This document shows, in pieces, positions 53,789 to 61,866 of a stretch of DNA of 64,000 nt; position 1 is the first letter of the stretch; each line of letters begins with the position of its first letter. A program made the translations under genes and the position numbers. The notes beneath the pieces are model-generated. The model ran no database searches. It saw nothing but the letters and a program-made list of their open reading frames with translations, and was not told where the DNA came from. The stretch comes from Actinomycetota bacterium (GTDB lineage Bacteria > Actinomycetota > Actinomycetes > S36-B12 > UBA10799), in the NCBI GenBank assembly GCA_020637055.1, contig JACJWR010000002.1:310001-374000 (forward strand), in the 5' to 3' direction.

Positions 53789-54588
53789 AGGCTGTCCAGA
53801 AACCTGCTGATAGCCGCCTCCACCCTCTGCGGTGCCACCACATGCGGGAAATGCCCCTCCGCCGGCAGGATTTCCAGCCTGGCGTCGGGAAGGTGCTCGA
53901 CGAGGTACTCCGCGGCGGCGAGTGGCACTGCCGGGTCGTCGGGTGTCTGGATCACCAGGGTGGGCGTGTGGACCCGCGGCAGCACGGAGCGGAAGTCGCT
54001 GGTGAACGCGGCACGAAAACCGGACAGTCCGATGTCGGGACGGTATTGGGCCAGGCTGACCGCGAACTGGGTGGCGAACTCGGGTCGATCGGCGTTCTGC
54101 ATTGCCAGCGGGGCGAAGCCGGCCGCCCACAGGGAGAAGTCTGACTCAATCGCCTCCAACAGCGAATCCACCTCTTGCGCGCTGAATCCGCCCTGGTACC
54201 CGGACTCCGGCTCGTCGATGTAGCGGGCGCTGGCGCAGATCAGGACCAAGCTGCTGAAGAGTCCCGGATCGGCAGCCGCGGACAGCAGTCCGGCCATGCC
54301 GGCCATCGAATGCCCGACGAAATGCGCCCCGCGGATGTCCAATTCGGCGCAGAGCACGGCGAGGTCGTCGGCGTAGCCGAGGATGCTTTGGTGACGCACC
54401 GGTGACCAGAGCGCCGGGTCGCTGTCACCGCAACCGGCCAGGTCGAACGTCACCACGCGGAACTGCTCGGCGAAATGCGCAGCGATCGGATCCCACTGAC
54501 CCTGGTTGCCGCCCAATCCGTGACCGAACACCATCGTCGCGTCCTGGCTACCGGTGATGTGCGCAGCGTGGGCGGCGATTCGATCCAT
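53785..54588 (-). CDS. RsbQ-like alpha/beta hydrolase
   Basis: A 267-residue protein that aligns over its whole length with Bacillus subtilis RsbQ (269 residues), relative of the plant karrikin/strigolactone receptors KAI2/D14. Shared features: MVFGHGLGGNQGQWDPIA, FRVVTFDLAGCGDSD, the nucleophile elbow VGHSMAGMAGLL, LVLICASARYIDEPE, GGFSAQEVDSLLEAIES, the Asp in QTPDDPAVPL and the His in EGHFPHV. RsbQ binds or hydrolyses a small molecule and activates the PAS-containing phosphatase RsbP in the energy-stress pathway. Here the cotranscribed partner is a GAF/PAS-GGDEF cyclase, which suggests the same sensing principle drives c-di-GMP. ATG chosen to match RsbQ length. Confidence 0.88.
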   Translation of the reverse strand: MDRIAAHAAHITGSQDATMVFGHGLGGNQGQWDPIAAHFAEQFRVVTFDLAGCGDSDPALWSPVRHQSILGYADDLAVLCAELDIRGAHFVGHSMAGMAGLLSAAADPGLFSSLVLICASARYIDEPESGYQGGFSAQEVDSLLEAIESDFSLWAAGFAPLAMQNADRPEFATQFAVSLAQYRPDIGLSGFRAAFTSDFRSVLPRVHTPTLVIQTPDDPAVPLAAAEYLVEHLPDARLEILPAEGHFPHVVAPQRVEAAISRFLDSL

Positions 54589-54767
54589 GTGCGCATTCTG
54601 CCGACACCTCACGGATGATCCAACTGATGCCTGCGGCAACAGTGGGAACGGCAAGGCGGGTCGAATTCGATTTTCCTGCGGCGCGGGCGGGACTCGCGTA
54701 CTCACACATCGGACCAGGAGGTTGTAGGGGTCAGACGATTGCCCACCGTTGTCGGCGTGCTGGCACT

Positions 54768-54773
54768 ACTCTC
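54768..54773 (+). promoter_or_regulatory. -10 hexamer of a leaderless promoter (membrane GGDEF gene)
   Basis: TACTCT ends 5 nt before the ATG at 54779. No ribosome-binding site precedes the ATG. Confidence 0.4.
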
Positions 54774-54778
54774 ACCCC

Positions 54779-56206
54779 ATGGTCGAGGATCAAGACCGTC
54801 TCGGGCTGCGGCTGATCTTGGACCCGACGCTGGCCGGACCGGACCCCAAAGTACGCCGGACACTGGGCGTGGTGGCGGTGTGTTGCCTGGTGGGAGCCCT
54901 GGCGATCGCGGGCACGATCCTGCTGGCGTGGTGGCTGCCTGCGCTGGCCGACGTCCTGCCCGCGCAGTGGCGAAGCATGGTCGGGGCGACTGGCATGGTC
55001 CTGTTGCTCTACGGGATCGCGCTGTGCGCATGCCTGTTGTGGCCGGACTCGATCTTGGCGCTTGCCATCACGTGCGTGGGTCTGCTGCTCACGGCGGTGG
55101 GACTGCTCGGCTGGGTGTTCACGGATAACGGCGGACCGGCGGTTCTGCTCTCCGGCCCGTCGCACACCGGCGCACCGTCGTCGTTGCAGACGTTGGCGTG
55201 GGAGTTGCTGTTCGGGATAGGGGTGGCGGTGAGTCAGACGCGTGCCCGCTGGGCGGGGCGTCTGACGACTGCCTTCGTCGCTGTTGTCGGCTTGTGGACC
55301 CTGGTCTTGGTCAGCGCCCACGTGTTTTCGGCTCAGGAGATCATCGCAACGAGCCTGTACTCGCAGAACTCGCCGACTACTGCGCTGACGATGTCGTTGC
55401 TGTTGTGCGCGTGGTACGCCGTGATGCAGTTCAACGGTCGCTGGCCGCTCGCGACCAGTGCGACAGCGACCGGGCATCTGATACGCCTGCTGCTGCCGGT
55501 CATGGTGTTTGGTCCGCTGGTGATGGCGGGACTAGCTGTGGCGCTGGGCGCTGTTCTGGGATGGCAACGACCCCTGAGCCTCGCGGTCAGCCTCACCACG
55601 ACCGTGGCTCTGCTCGTCGTGGCGATGATGGTCGTCGCCCGGCGGGTGTGGAGGCTGGAACAGGCCTACCAGCGCCTCGCCTGTACCGACCCCCTGACCG
55701 GACTGCTCAATCGGCGAGGGCTCAACGAAGTGGCGGCGCCCATCTTGTCCACGGCGCGCCGCGAAAACCGTCTGGTCGCTGTGGCGGCTGTGGACCTCGT
55801 CGGCCTCAAACGGATCAACGACACCCAGGGCCACGATGCCGGCTCACAGGTCATCGTCGCGATGGCGGACGGTCTTCGAGGTGTGTTGCGCCGCAGCGAC
55901 ATCGTGGCCCGGGTGGGAGGCGACGAGTTCTTGGTTCTGGCGGTGGGCGACATGTACGACCTACGCGTTGCCTTCGACCGGCTGGCGGTTGATAGCACGA
56001 CCAGCGACGGCATCACCGTCCCCGACTACTCCCTTGGCCTGGCCGAAGGCAACCCCGACGACTTCGAATCCGTGTGGCGCACCGCGGACCGGCGCATGTA
56101 CGACGCCCGCGCATCTCGCGTGGACGGGCGGCTCGACGCGCCAAGACCACAAGTGGGTCGAGCCGACGATCGAGCTGTCGGAGGTGTGGAGCAGAGTCGA
56201 CGGTGA
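54779..56206 (+). CDS. Membrane-anchored diguanylate cyclase
   Basis: A 475-residue protein with about eight hydrophobic helices (residues about 25-290) and a C-terminal GGDEF domain (about 300-465). The latter has CTDPLTGLLNRRGLNEV, VDLVGLKRINDTQGHDAGS and an intact GGDEF motif near residue 381, preceded by RRSD at the correct 5-residue spacing, so the product-inhibition I-site is present. It is the only one of the four GGDEF proteins here with both an intact active site and an I-site. It is divergent from the RsbQ-like gene and seems leaderless. The ARH-phosphatase gene follows 19 bp downstream in the same direction. Confidence 0.9.
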   Translation: MVEDQDRLGLRLILDPTLAGPDPKVRRTLGVVAVCCLVGALAIAGTILLAWWLPALADVLPAQWRSMVGATGMVLLLYGIALCACLLWPDSILALAITCVGLLLTAVGLLGWVFTDNGGPAVLLSGPSHTGAPSSLQTLAWELLFGIGVAVSQTRARWAGRLTTAFVAVVGLWTLVLVSAHVFSAQEIIATSLYSQNSPTTALTMSLLLCAWYAVMQFNGRWPLATSATATGHLIRLLLPVMVFGPLVMAGLAVALGAVLGWQRPLSLAVSLTTTVALLVVAMMVVARRVWRLEQAYQRLACTDPLTGLLNRRGLNEVAAPILSTARRENRLVAVAAVDLVGLKRINDTQGHDAGSQVIVAMADGLRGVLRRSDIVARVGGDEFLVLAVGDMYDLRVAFDRLAVDSTTSDGITVPDYSLGLAEGNPDDFESVWRTADRRMYDARASRVDGRLDAPRPQVGRADDRAVGGVEQSRR

Positions 56207-56225
56207 TACGGGGAGGCGGGTGACT

Positions 56226-57686
56226 GTGAACTTGACCATTGGTCAGACCCACCGGGCGGCTGGGGTGCTGCTGACGATGGCTGCCGGGGATGCGCTCGGG
56301 GCGGCCTACGAGTTCGGCGGACCCTACGCCGAGGACATGCCGGTGGTGATGAAAGGCGGCGGGACATTCGGTTGGGCGCCGGGGGAGTGGACCGATGACA
56401 CGCAGATGGCGATGGTGATCGCCGACACCGTCTGTGCCGGCGGTGACTTGCGCGAGCCGGAAGCGCTGGACCGGATCGTGGGCGGCTGGGTGGGGTGGAT
56501 GGCCGACGCTGCCGACGTCGGAACCCAGACCCGTACGGTGCTCGGCGCGGTGGCAGGGAACGACATGGCGCGCGCGGCGGATGCGCTGGCGGTGTCCGAG
56601 GCGCTGCATGAGCGGACCGGGCACACCGCGGGCAACGGGTCGCTGATGCGCACCGCGCCAGTGGCGTTGGCCTACCTGCATGATCCTCAGGGGCTGACCG
56701 AGGCGGCGGCTGCGGTCAGCCGGCTGACTCACTTCGACCCGGAAGCGGGTGAGGCGTGTGTGCTGTGGTGCCACCTGATCCGCCAGGCCGTACTCACCGG
56801 CGAGCTGGACACCGCGGTCGCGCTGGCCGCACTTCCCGAGACCCGGGCGGAGGTGTGGCACGCCAGGTTGGCTGCGGCGACCGAGAGACGCCCCGCGGAC
56901 TTCAGTCGCAACGGGTGGGTCGTCGAAGCCCTGCAAGCCGCGTGGTGCGCCATCACCACCACCGGTGATCCGAACGACGCCGATCCTGCCCATGTGCGCC
57001 GGGCGTTGGAAGCCGCGGTACGTGGCGGGCGGGACACCGACACGGTCGCAGCGATCGCGGGCGCCCTGCTCGGGGCGTTGTACGGGGCATCCGCCGTGCC
57101 CGCGCAGTGGCGGCGAATCTTGCACGGCTGGCCGGGGCTGCGTTCTCGCGACCTGGTCACCCGGGCGGTGTTGCTGGCAAACCCGAGCGGCGGTGAAGGT
57201 TCGGGGTGGCCGTCGGTTGAGGAGGTGGACTACAGCGGATACGTCGGCACTGACGCCCTCGCCGTGCATCCGCACGATCGGGGCGTGCTGCTCGGGGGCG
57301 TCGATGCCCTGCGGGACTCACCTGGTGGGGTCGATGCGGTGGTGTCGTTGTGCCGGCTGGGATCCGCCCAAGTCCCGGCCTTCGGTATCGATGCCGGCGA
57401 CCACATCGAGGTGTGGTTGGTCGACAGCGCCCATCCAGATGCCAACCCGCACCTGGAGTTCGTGCTCGACGACACCGTCGCCGCGATCACCGAACTGCGG
57501 GCACAGGGCAAGACGGTGCTGCTGCACTGCGTGCAAGCCCAGTCGCGCACCCCGACCGTCGCGGCGCTCTACGGCGCCACCCTCGGCACCCCCCTCGCTG
57601 ACGCGGTCAGGGACGTCCAAGCGGTGCTGCCCCACGCGCAGCCGAACCCCCGCTTCGCCGAACTACTGCACCGGCGCGGGGCATAG
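56226..57686 (+). CDS. ADP-ribosylglycohydrolase fused to a tyrosine/dual-specificity phosphatase-like domain
   Basis: A 486-residue fusion. Residues about 1-330 form an ADP-ribosylglycohydrolase of the DraG/ARH group: MAAGDALGAAYEFGG, the metal-binding WTDDTQMAM, NGSLMRTAP and GRDTDTVAAIAGALLGALYG are all present. A second domain (about 345-480) starts with VDYSGYVGTDALAVHPHDRGVLLGG and ends in LHCVQAQSRTPTVAALYGA, whose Cys-x5-Arg is the phosphatase P-loop (HCxxxxxRT). An ADP-ribose removal activity thus comes with a phosphatase. Two close GTG codons (56220, 56226) can start it; spacing from gggagg favours 56226. It follows the membrane cyclase gene by 19 bp. Confidence 0.88.
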   Translation: MNLTIGQTHRAAGVLLTMAAGDALGAAYEFGGPYAEDMPVVMKGGGTFGWAPGEWTDDTQMAMVIADTVCAGGDLREPEALDRIVGGWVGWMADAADVGTQTRTVLGAVAGNDMARAADALAVSEALHERTGHTAGNGSLMRTAPVALAYLHDPQGLTEAAAAVSRLTHFDPEAGEACVLWCHLIRQAVLTGELDTAVALAALPETRAEVWHARLAAATERRPADFSRNGWVVEALQAAWCAITTTGDPNDADPAHVRRALEAAVRGGRDTDTVAAIAGALLGALYGASAVPAQWRRILHGWPGLRSRDLVTRAVLLANPSGGEGSGWPSVEEVDYSGYVGTDALAVHPHDRGVLLGGVDALRDSPGGVDAVVSLCRLGSAQVPAFGIDAGDHIEVWLVDSAHPDANPHLEFVLDDTVAAITELRAQGKTVLLHCVQAQSRTPTVAALYGATLGTPLADAVRDVQAVLPHAQPNPRFAELLHRRGA

Positions 57687-57749
57687 CCGTCGGTTCCGGC
57701 TCGGCTCAGGATCCAGGCGGGGAGGGGTGTCAGGTTGCCGGTTGATGCC

Positions 57750-57778
57750 TTGACACGATTTTCGTCGCCTGGGCTAAT
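57750..57778 (+). promoter_or_regulatory. Possible promoter upstream of the large secreted protein
   Basis: ttgaca (57750-57755) and gctaat (57773-57778) are separated by 17 bp. It lies about 170 bp before the ATG at 57946. A second ttgaca at 57897-57902 lacks a clear -10 partner. The 259-bp gap (57687-57945) contains no gene. Confidence 0.3.
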
Positions 57779-57945
57779 GGGCTGATGCTGCTCGCACTCG
57801 ACGATCCGCGAATCATCCACGCCGCGAGCACCTCAACCTGTGGGCCGACGTCGAGCCCGGAACCGCCCGCAACGTGCACGGCGCCGCCGTGAGCCGTTGA
57901 CACGCGTGCCTGTACGCAGCTGCGGGGTAGAGAAGGTGTTCGTGG

Positions 57946-60900
57946 ATGTATGCCAGAGCGATGGCGATCGGATCGATCGTGGCGGCGGTCGCGGTGGCGC
58001 CCGCCGTAGGGGTCGAGGCGTCGACCTCGGCGTTGGCGGCGGGTTCGGATGGCACCATCACGGTGGAGATCGTCAACAGGTCCGGGGTCGACGACTCCAA
58101 CGTGTGGGTGTCCTCCACCGGCAACGGTGACAGTGTTGGCGCTGCCCGCCTGTCCGACCGCACCCGGTTCACCTTGGGGGAGGTGTCCAGCGGGCGGGTG
58201 TGGGTGTCGTTCGATGAGCCGGTCCCCGCCGCACCGTTCCCCAGCCCGGATGTGTCCCCGATCCGTTTCGACGCCGTTGAGTTCACGTTTCCTGGTGTGG
58301 CGAACCTGAGCGCGGTCGACATGCTGGGGATCCCGCTGGATCTGGCCACTCTGGACGCACAGGGCAGGGTTGTCAGTGAGAAGAAGTGGAAGTGCTACAC
58401 CGACGTCATCCAGCAGCGGTTGGACGAACGACTCACTGCCGCTGGTGGGGACTATGCGAAGACCGTGCGCACCCGCCCGGACGGCTCCTTCGCCCGGCTG
58501 GTCTCGCCCAACATCTCCAGCGGTCTGCACCCGAGCGGGTACCCCACGTTCGAGGACTACATCGCCAGCATCGTCGGCGAAACGCTCACCATCCGCGGCA
58601 CCGCGTTGGGCATTCCCTACCACTACACCGGGGTGTTCGGACCCGACCCGAAGGACCCCGGAGGTCCTGGTTCGATCGTGCTGACGAACCAGAGCAGTGC
58701 GCAGCTGTCCAACGTGTACGTCAAGGGCAGCAGCCTTCCGGGCAACTCCCCGGGGACCGATGCGATCTACTCCAACAACGAGGCGTACTACCTCGGTGAC
58801 AGTGCCACGCCGCACTATGTGGGCGAGAACGATGTGTACGCCGCCGTCTACCGTGACCTGGTCGCCGGGTTCGCCTACGGATTCTGGGGCTCGCAGGACT
58901 ACGGCAACGATTCGGCACGTTTCGAAGTGTCGTCACGGCCCGGGCCGTATGCGAATGCGCAGCCGGCGAATCCGTTCTACAACGTGTGGGCCGCGACGCT
59001 GTTCGACTACACCGGGGCCTACGCGTTCCCGTTCGGCGACACCTTCAACGACAATCCCGGCCTCAACCCGCTGGTGGGTCTGCCCGACGGTGGGACGCTT
59101 CGCATCACCATCAACCCCGACACCAGCCCCGCCGGCTGCACGACCAGCCCGAACCCCACGCCCTCGGTGACGCCCACCGCCACGCCCTCGGTGACGCCCA
59201 CCGCCACCCCCTCGGTGACACCCACCGCCACAGCGGCGCCGACCGCGACTGCGGCGCCGACGGTCACCTCCCCTCCGCCCACGAGTTCCGCCCCCACCGA
59301 CCCGGGCGCCACCGCGGCGGCGGAGATCGCTCGGCGATACGCAGCACTCGGAGGGGCGCAGGGGTGGCTGGGCCGTGCCTCGGGCGCTGTTCGCCCAGGC
59401 CGCTGGACGGATACCTACGAGCAGCAGTTCGCCCGCGGAATCATCGTGTGGTCGCCAAACCAGGGTGCCCACGAGTTGTACGGCGCCATCTACGCCCGAT
59501 GGGCAGGGCTCCCCGCCGCCGCTCAGCAGGCGCTCGGACCCCCGACCTCCGGCGAACGCGACTCGCCGATCGTGGGTGGACGCGTGAACACCTTCGCGGG
59601 TGGAGGAATCGTGTGGTCCCCGCGCACCGGGGCGCATGTAGTGCAGGGTGAGGCGTGGACGTTGTGGACCACCCTCGATCCCAGTGTGCAAACCTCCATC
59701 GGATTCCCGCTGCGCAGCACCCAGCAGGACTCGAGGCTCGGGGGAGAGGTCACCACCTTCGAAAGGGGAGGACTGTTCTGGTCTGCCGCCACCGGCGCGC
59801 ACGAGATGCACGGGGGCATCTGGGCCAAATGGCTGGCTCTGCCTGACCGCCTGCGCACCCATCTGGGGTTGCCCACCAGCGACGAAGTGGACACGCCCAT
59901 GGCGGGGGGACGCATGAACACGTTCCAGCGCGGAGCGATCCTGTGGTCTCCGAAATCCGGCGCGCACGAGATGCACGCAGCGATCTGGGCGCGGTGGCAA
60001 CAACTGCCCGCGCCCACGAAGAACGTCCTCGGGCACGTCACCGGCAGCGAGCATCCGACCTCACTGCCGGGAGGTCAATTCAATTCCTTCGAACGCGGCG
60101 ACATTCTCTGGTCACCCGCCACCGGAGCCCACGAGATCTACGGCGGCATCCACGCGGCCTGGACGCGTCTGCCCGCCGACGTGCGCCTGACGTTGGGCTT
60201 CCCCACCTCAGGTGAACGCGACACCCCCGCCGCGGGTGGGCGCATGAACACCTTCCAGCGCGGCGGGATCCTCTGGTCTCCCGCCGGCGGCGCCCACGAA
60301 CTGTACGGCGCCATCTGGCAGCGCTGGTCCACCTTGCCCGCCGGGCAGCAGGTCAGCCTCGGTCACAGCACCAGCGGAGAGACCCCGGCAACCTTGCCCG
60401 GCGGCCGGATGAACACCTTCACCCAAGGGGTCATCCTGTGGTCCCCGTCGACCGGGGCACACGCCGTCATCGGCGCCTTGTGGTCGAAGTGGAATGCCCT
60501 GCAGCCCAGTCTGCGCACCTACCTGGGGTTCCCCACGGCCAGCGAGCGCGCCACCGCCGCCGACGGCGGGCGGTTGGTCCCGTTCCAGCGGGGCGGCATC
60601 TTCTGGTCGCCCGCCACCGGTGCCCACGAGATGCACGGCGCGATCTGGGCTTTCTGGGCGAGCCGTAGCACAGCCACCCAAGCCCAGTGGGGACTGCCCG
60701 TCGGCGACGAGGAACCCTTCGGCGCCCAGGGGCACCAATCGCGACTCCAACGCGCCACCCTCGCCTGGACACTACAACGTGGTGCGTGGCTGGTGCCGGC
60801 ACCCACGCCCACGTCCCCGCCGACGCCGACGCCCACGCCTTCGGACGGGTCCGTGGTGTCCATGGCGGCCGTCGGAGACATCGCCTGCGCGCCCGGGGAC

Positions 60901-61695
60901 GGCGACTTCAACAACGGTCAAGGTCGCAACATGCGATGTCACCAGCAGCAGGTGGCCGACAGCATCGCCACGCGTGCCTACACCAAGGTGCTGCCGCTCG
61001 GCGACATCCAGTACGAAGTCGGCCGCTACGCGGACTTCCTCACCTCCTACGACGCCTCGTGGGGGCGATTCAACTCTGAAGTTGCCCCCGTCATGGGCAA
61101 CCACGAATCGAATGGTGACGGCTACTTCGACTACTTCAACGGCGTCGGCGTCACCGACGGTCTGGCCGGGACACGCGGCGACGGCTGGTACGCCTACACG
61201 CTCGGAACATGGCGGGTGATCGCCCTGAACTCCGAATGCGTCGGCAAGGAGTGCGGAACCCGCCAGCAGCGCTGGCTGGAAGAACAGTTGGCCGCCTCAG
61301 ACGCACAATGCACCCTCGCCTACATGCACAAGCCCCGATTCTCCGCCGGATCGCACGGCGACACCTCATCCATGGACGCGCTCTGGCGAACCCTCGCCGA
61401 TGCCAACGTCGACGTGGTCCTCGCCGGGCACGATCACCACTACGAACGTACCTACCCCCTCACCGCCGACGGCGCACCCACCCAGGTCGGCACCACAACA
61501 TTCGTGGTCGGAACCGGCGGCAAGAGCCTGCGCAGCGTGTCAGGAAATCACCGAACAGCAGACGCCGACGCAAACACCTACGGACACCTCGAACTCGCGC
61601 TCGCCGCCGGCTCCTACGAGTGGAGGTTCATCCCCGCAGACGGCATCACCGGCAACGGCCAACACACCGACTCCGGAACCGCGACCTGCCACTGA
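57946..61695 (+). CDS. Secreted GH64-like / LGFP-repeat / calcineurin-like phosphoesterase fusion
   Basis: A 1249-residue exported protein with three different parts. A signal peptide (residues 1-32) is followed by a GH64-like beta-1,3-glucanase domain (about 35-395; VEFTFPGVANLSAVDMLGIP, FEDYIASIVGETLTIRG, and NPFYNVWAATLFDYTGAY), a Pro/Thr linker encoded by a 24-bp tandem repeat, eight LGFP repeats plus a degenerate ninth (about 460-950; each about 55 residues with LGFPTSGE...GGRMNTFQRGGILWSPATGAHE), a second Pro/Thr linker, and a C-terminal metallophosphoesterase (about 970-1249) with VGDIACA, LPLGDIQY, VMGNHES, YMHKPRF and LAGHDHHYERTYP. LGFP repeats anchor proteins to the cell wall. Likely a wall-located enzyme combining polysaccharide and phosphoester hydrolysis; exact substrates unknown. 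Confidence 0.88.
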   Translation: MYARAMAIGSIVAAVAVAPAVGVEASTSALAAGSDGTITVEIVNRSGVDDSNVWVSSTGNGDSVGAARLSDRTRFTLGEVSSGRVWVSFDEPVPAAPFPSPDVSPIRFDAVEFTFPGVANLSAVDMLGIPLDLATLDAQGRVVSEKKWKCYTDVIQQRLDERLTAAGGDYAKTVRTRPDGSFARLVSPNISSGLHPSGYPTFEDYIASIVGETLTIRGTALGIPYHYTGVFGPDPKDPGGPGSIVLTNQSSAQLSNVYVKGSSLPGNSPGTDAIYSNNEAYYLGDSATPHYVGENDVYAAVYRDLVAGFAYGFWGSQDYGNDSARFEVSSRPGPYANAQPANPFYNVWAATLFDYTGAYAFPFGDTFNDNPGLNPLVGLPDGGTLRITINPDTSPAGCTTSPNPTPSVTPTATPSVTPTATPSVTPTATAAPTATAAPTVTSPPPTSSAPTDPGATAAAEIARRYAALGGAQGWLGRASGAVRPGRWTDTYEQQFARGIIVWSPNQGAHELYGAIYARWAGLPAAAQQALGPPTSGERDSPIVGGRVNTFAGGGIVWSPRTGAHVVQGEAWTLWTTLDPSVQTSIGFPLRSTQQDSRLGGEVTTFERGGLFWSAATGAHEMHGGIWAKWLALPDRLRTHLGLPTSDEVDTPMAGGRMNTFQRGAILWSPKSGAHEMHAAIWARWQQLPAPTKNVLGHVTGSEHPTSLPGGQFNSFERGDILWSPATGAHEIYGGIHAAWTRLPADVRLTLGFPTSGERDTPAAGGRMNTFQRGGILWSPAGGAHELYGAIWQRWSTLPAGQQVSLGHSTSGETPATLPGGRMNTFTQGVILWSPSTGAHAVIGALWSKWNALQPSLRTYLGFPTASERATAADGGRLVPFQRGGIFWSPATGAHEMHGAIWAFWASRSTATQAQWGLPVGDEEPFGAQGHQSRLQRATLAWTLQRGAWLVPAPTPTSPPTPTPTPSDGSVVSMAAVGDIACAPGDGDFNNGQGRNMRCHQQQVADSIATRAYTKVLPLGDIQYEVGRYADFLTSYDASWGRFNSEVAPVMGNHESNGDGYFDYFNGVGVTDGLAGTRGDGWYAYTLGTWRVIALNSECVGKECGTRQQRWLEEQLAASDAQCTLAYMHKPRFSAGSHGDTSSMDALWRTLADANVDVVLAGHDHHYERTYPLTADGAPTQVGTTTFVVGTGGKSLRSVSGNHRTADADANTYGHLELALAAGSYEWRFIPADGITGNGQHTDSGTATCH
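59161..59232. repeat. Three-copy 24-bp tandem repeat in the Pro/Thr linker
   Basis: Units 59161-59184, 59185-59208 and 59209-59232 each begin ccctcggtga and encode PSVTPTAT. It lies in frame within the linker between the GH64-like domain and the LGFP repeats, and copy number is probably variable between strains. Confidence 0.85.
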
Positions 61696-61866
61696 CGGGC
61701 CCTGCCACGTATAGCTCATCGGGCCCAGGAATCGTGTGCCCGCCCACGCTGGCGCGCGGGGCTTGCCCATGCCGGCCGGCCATTCCTGGTCGGGCGCCAC
61801 AACCGCACCACGTTCGAGGCCTACCTGGGCACGCAGCCGCGGGACGTATACCCGGTCCGCAGTCTG

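Noticed and set aside
61696..61866. Possible coding remnant (LVGRHNRTTFEAYLGTQPRDVY)
   Set aside because: Too short, no start or stop context and no recognised family; recorded only as a curiosity.
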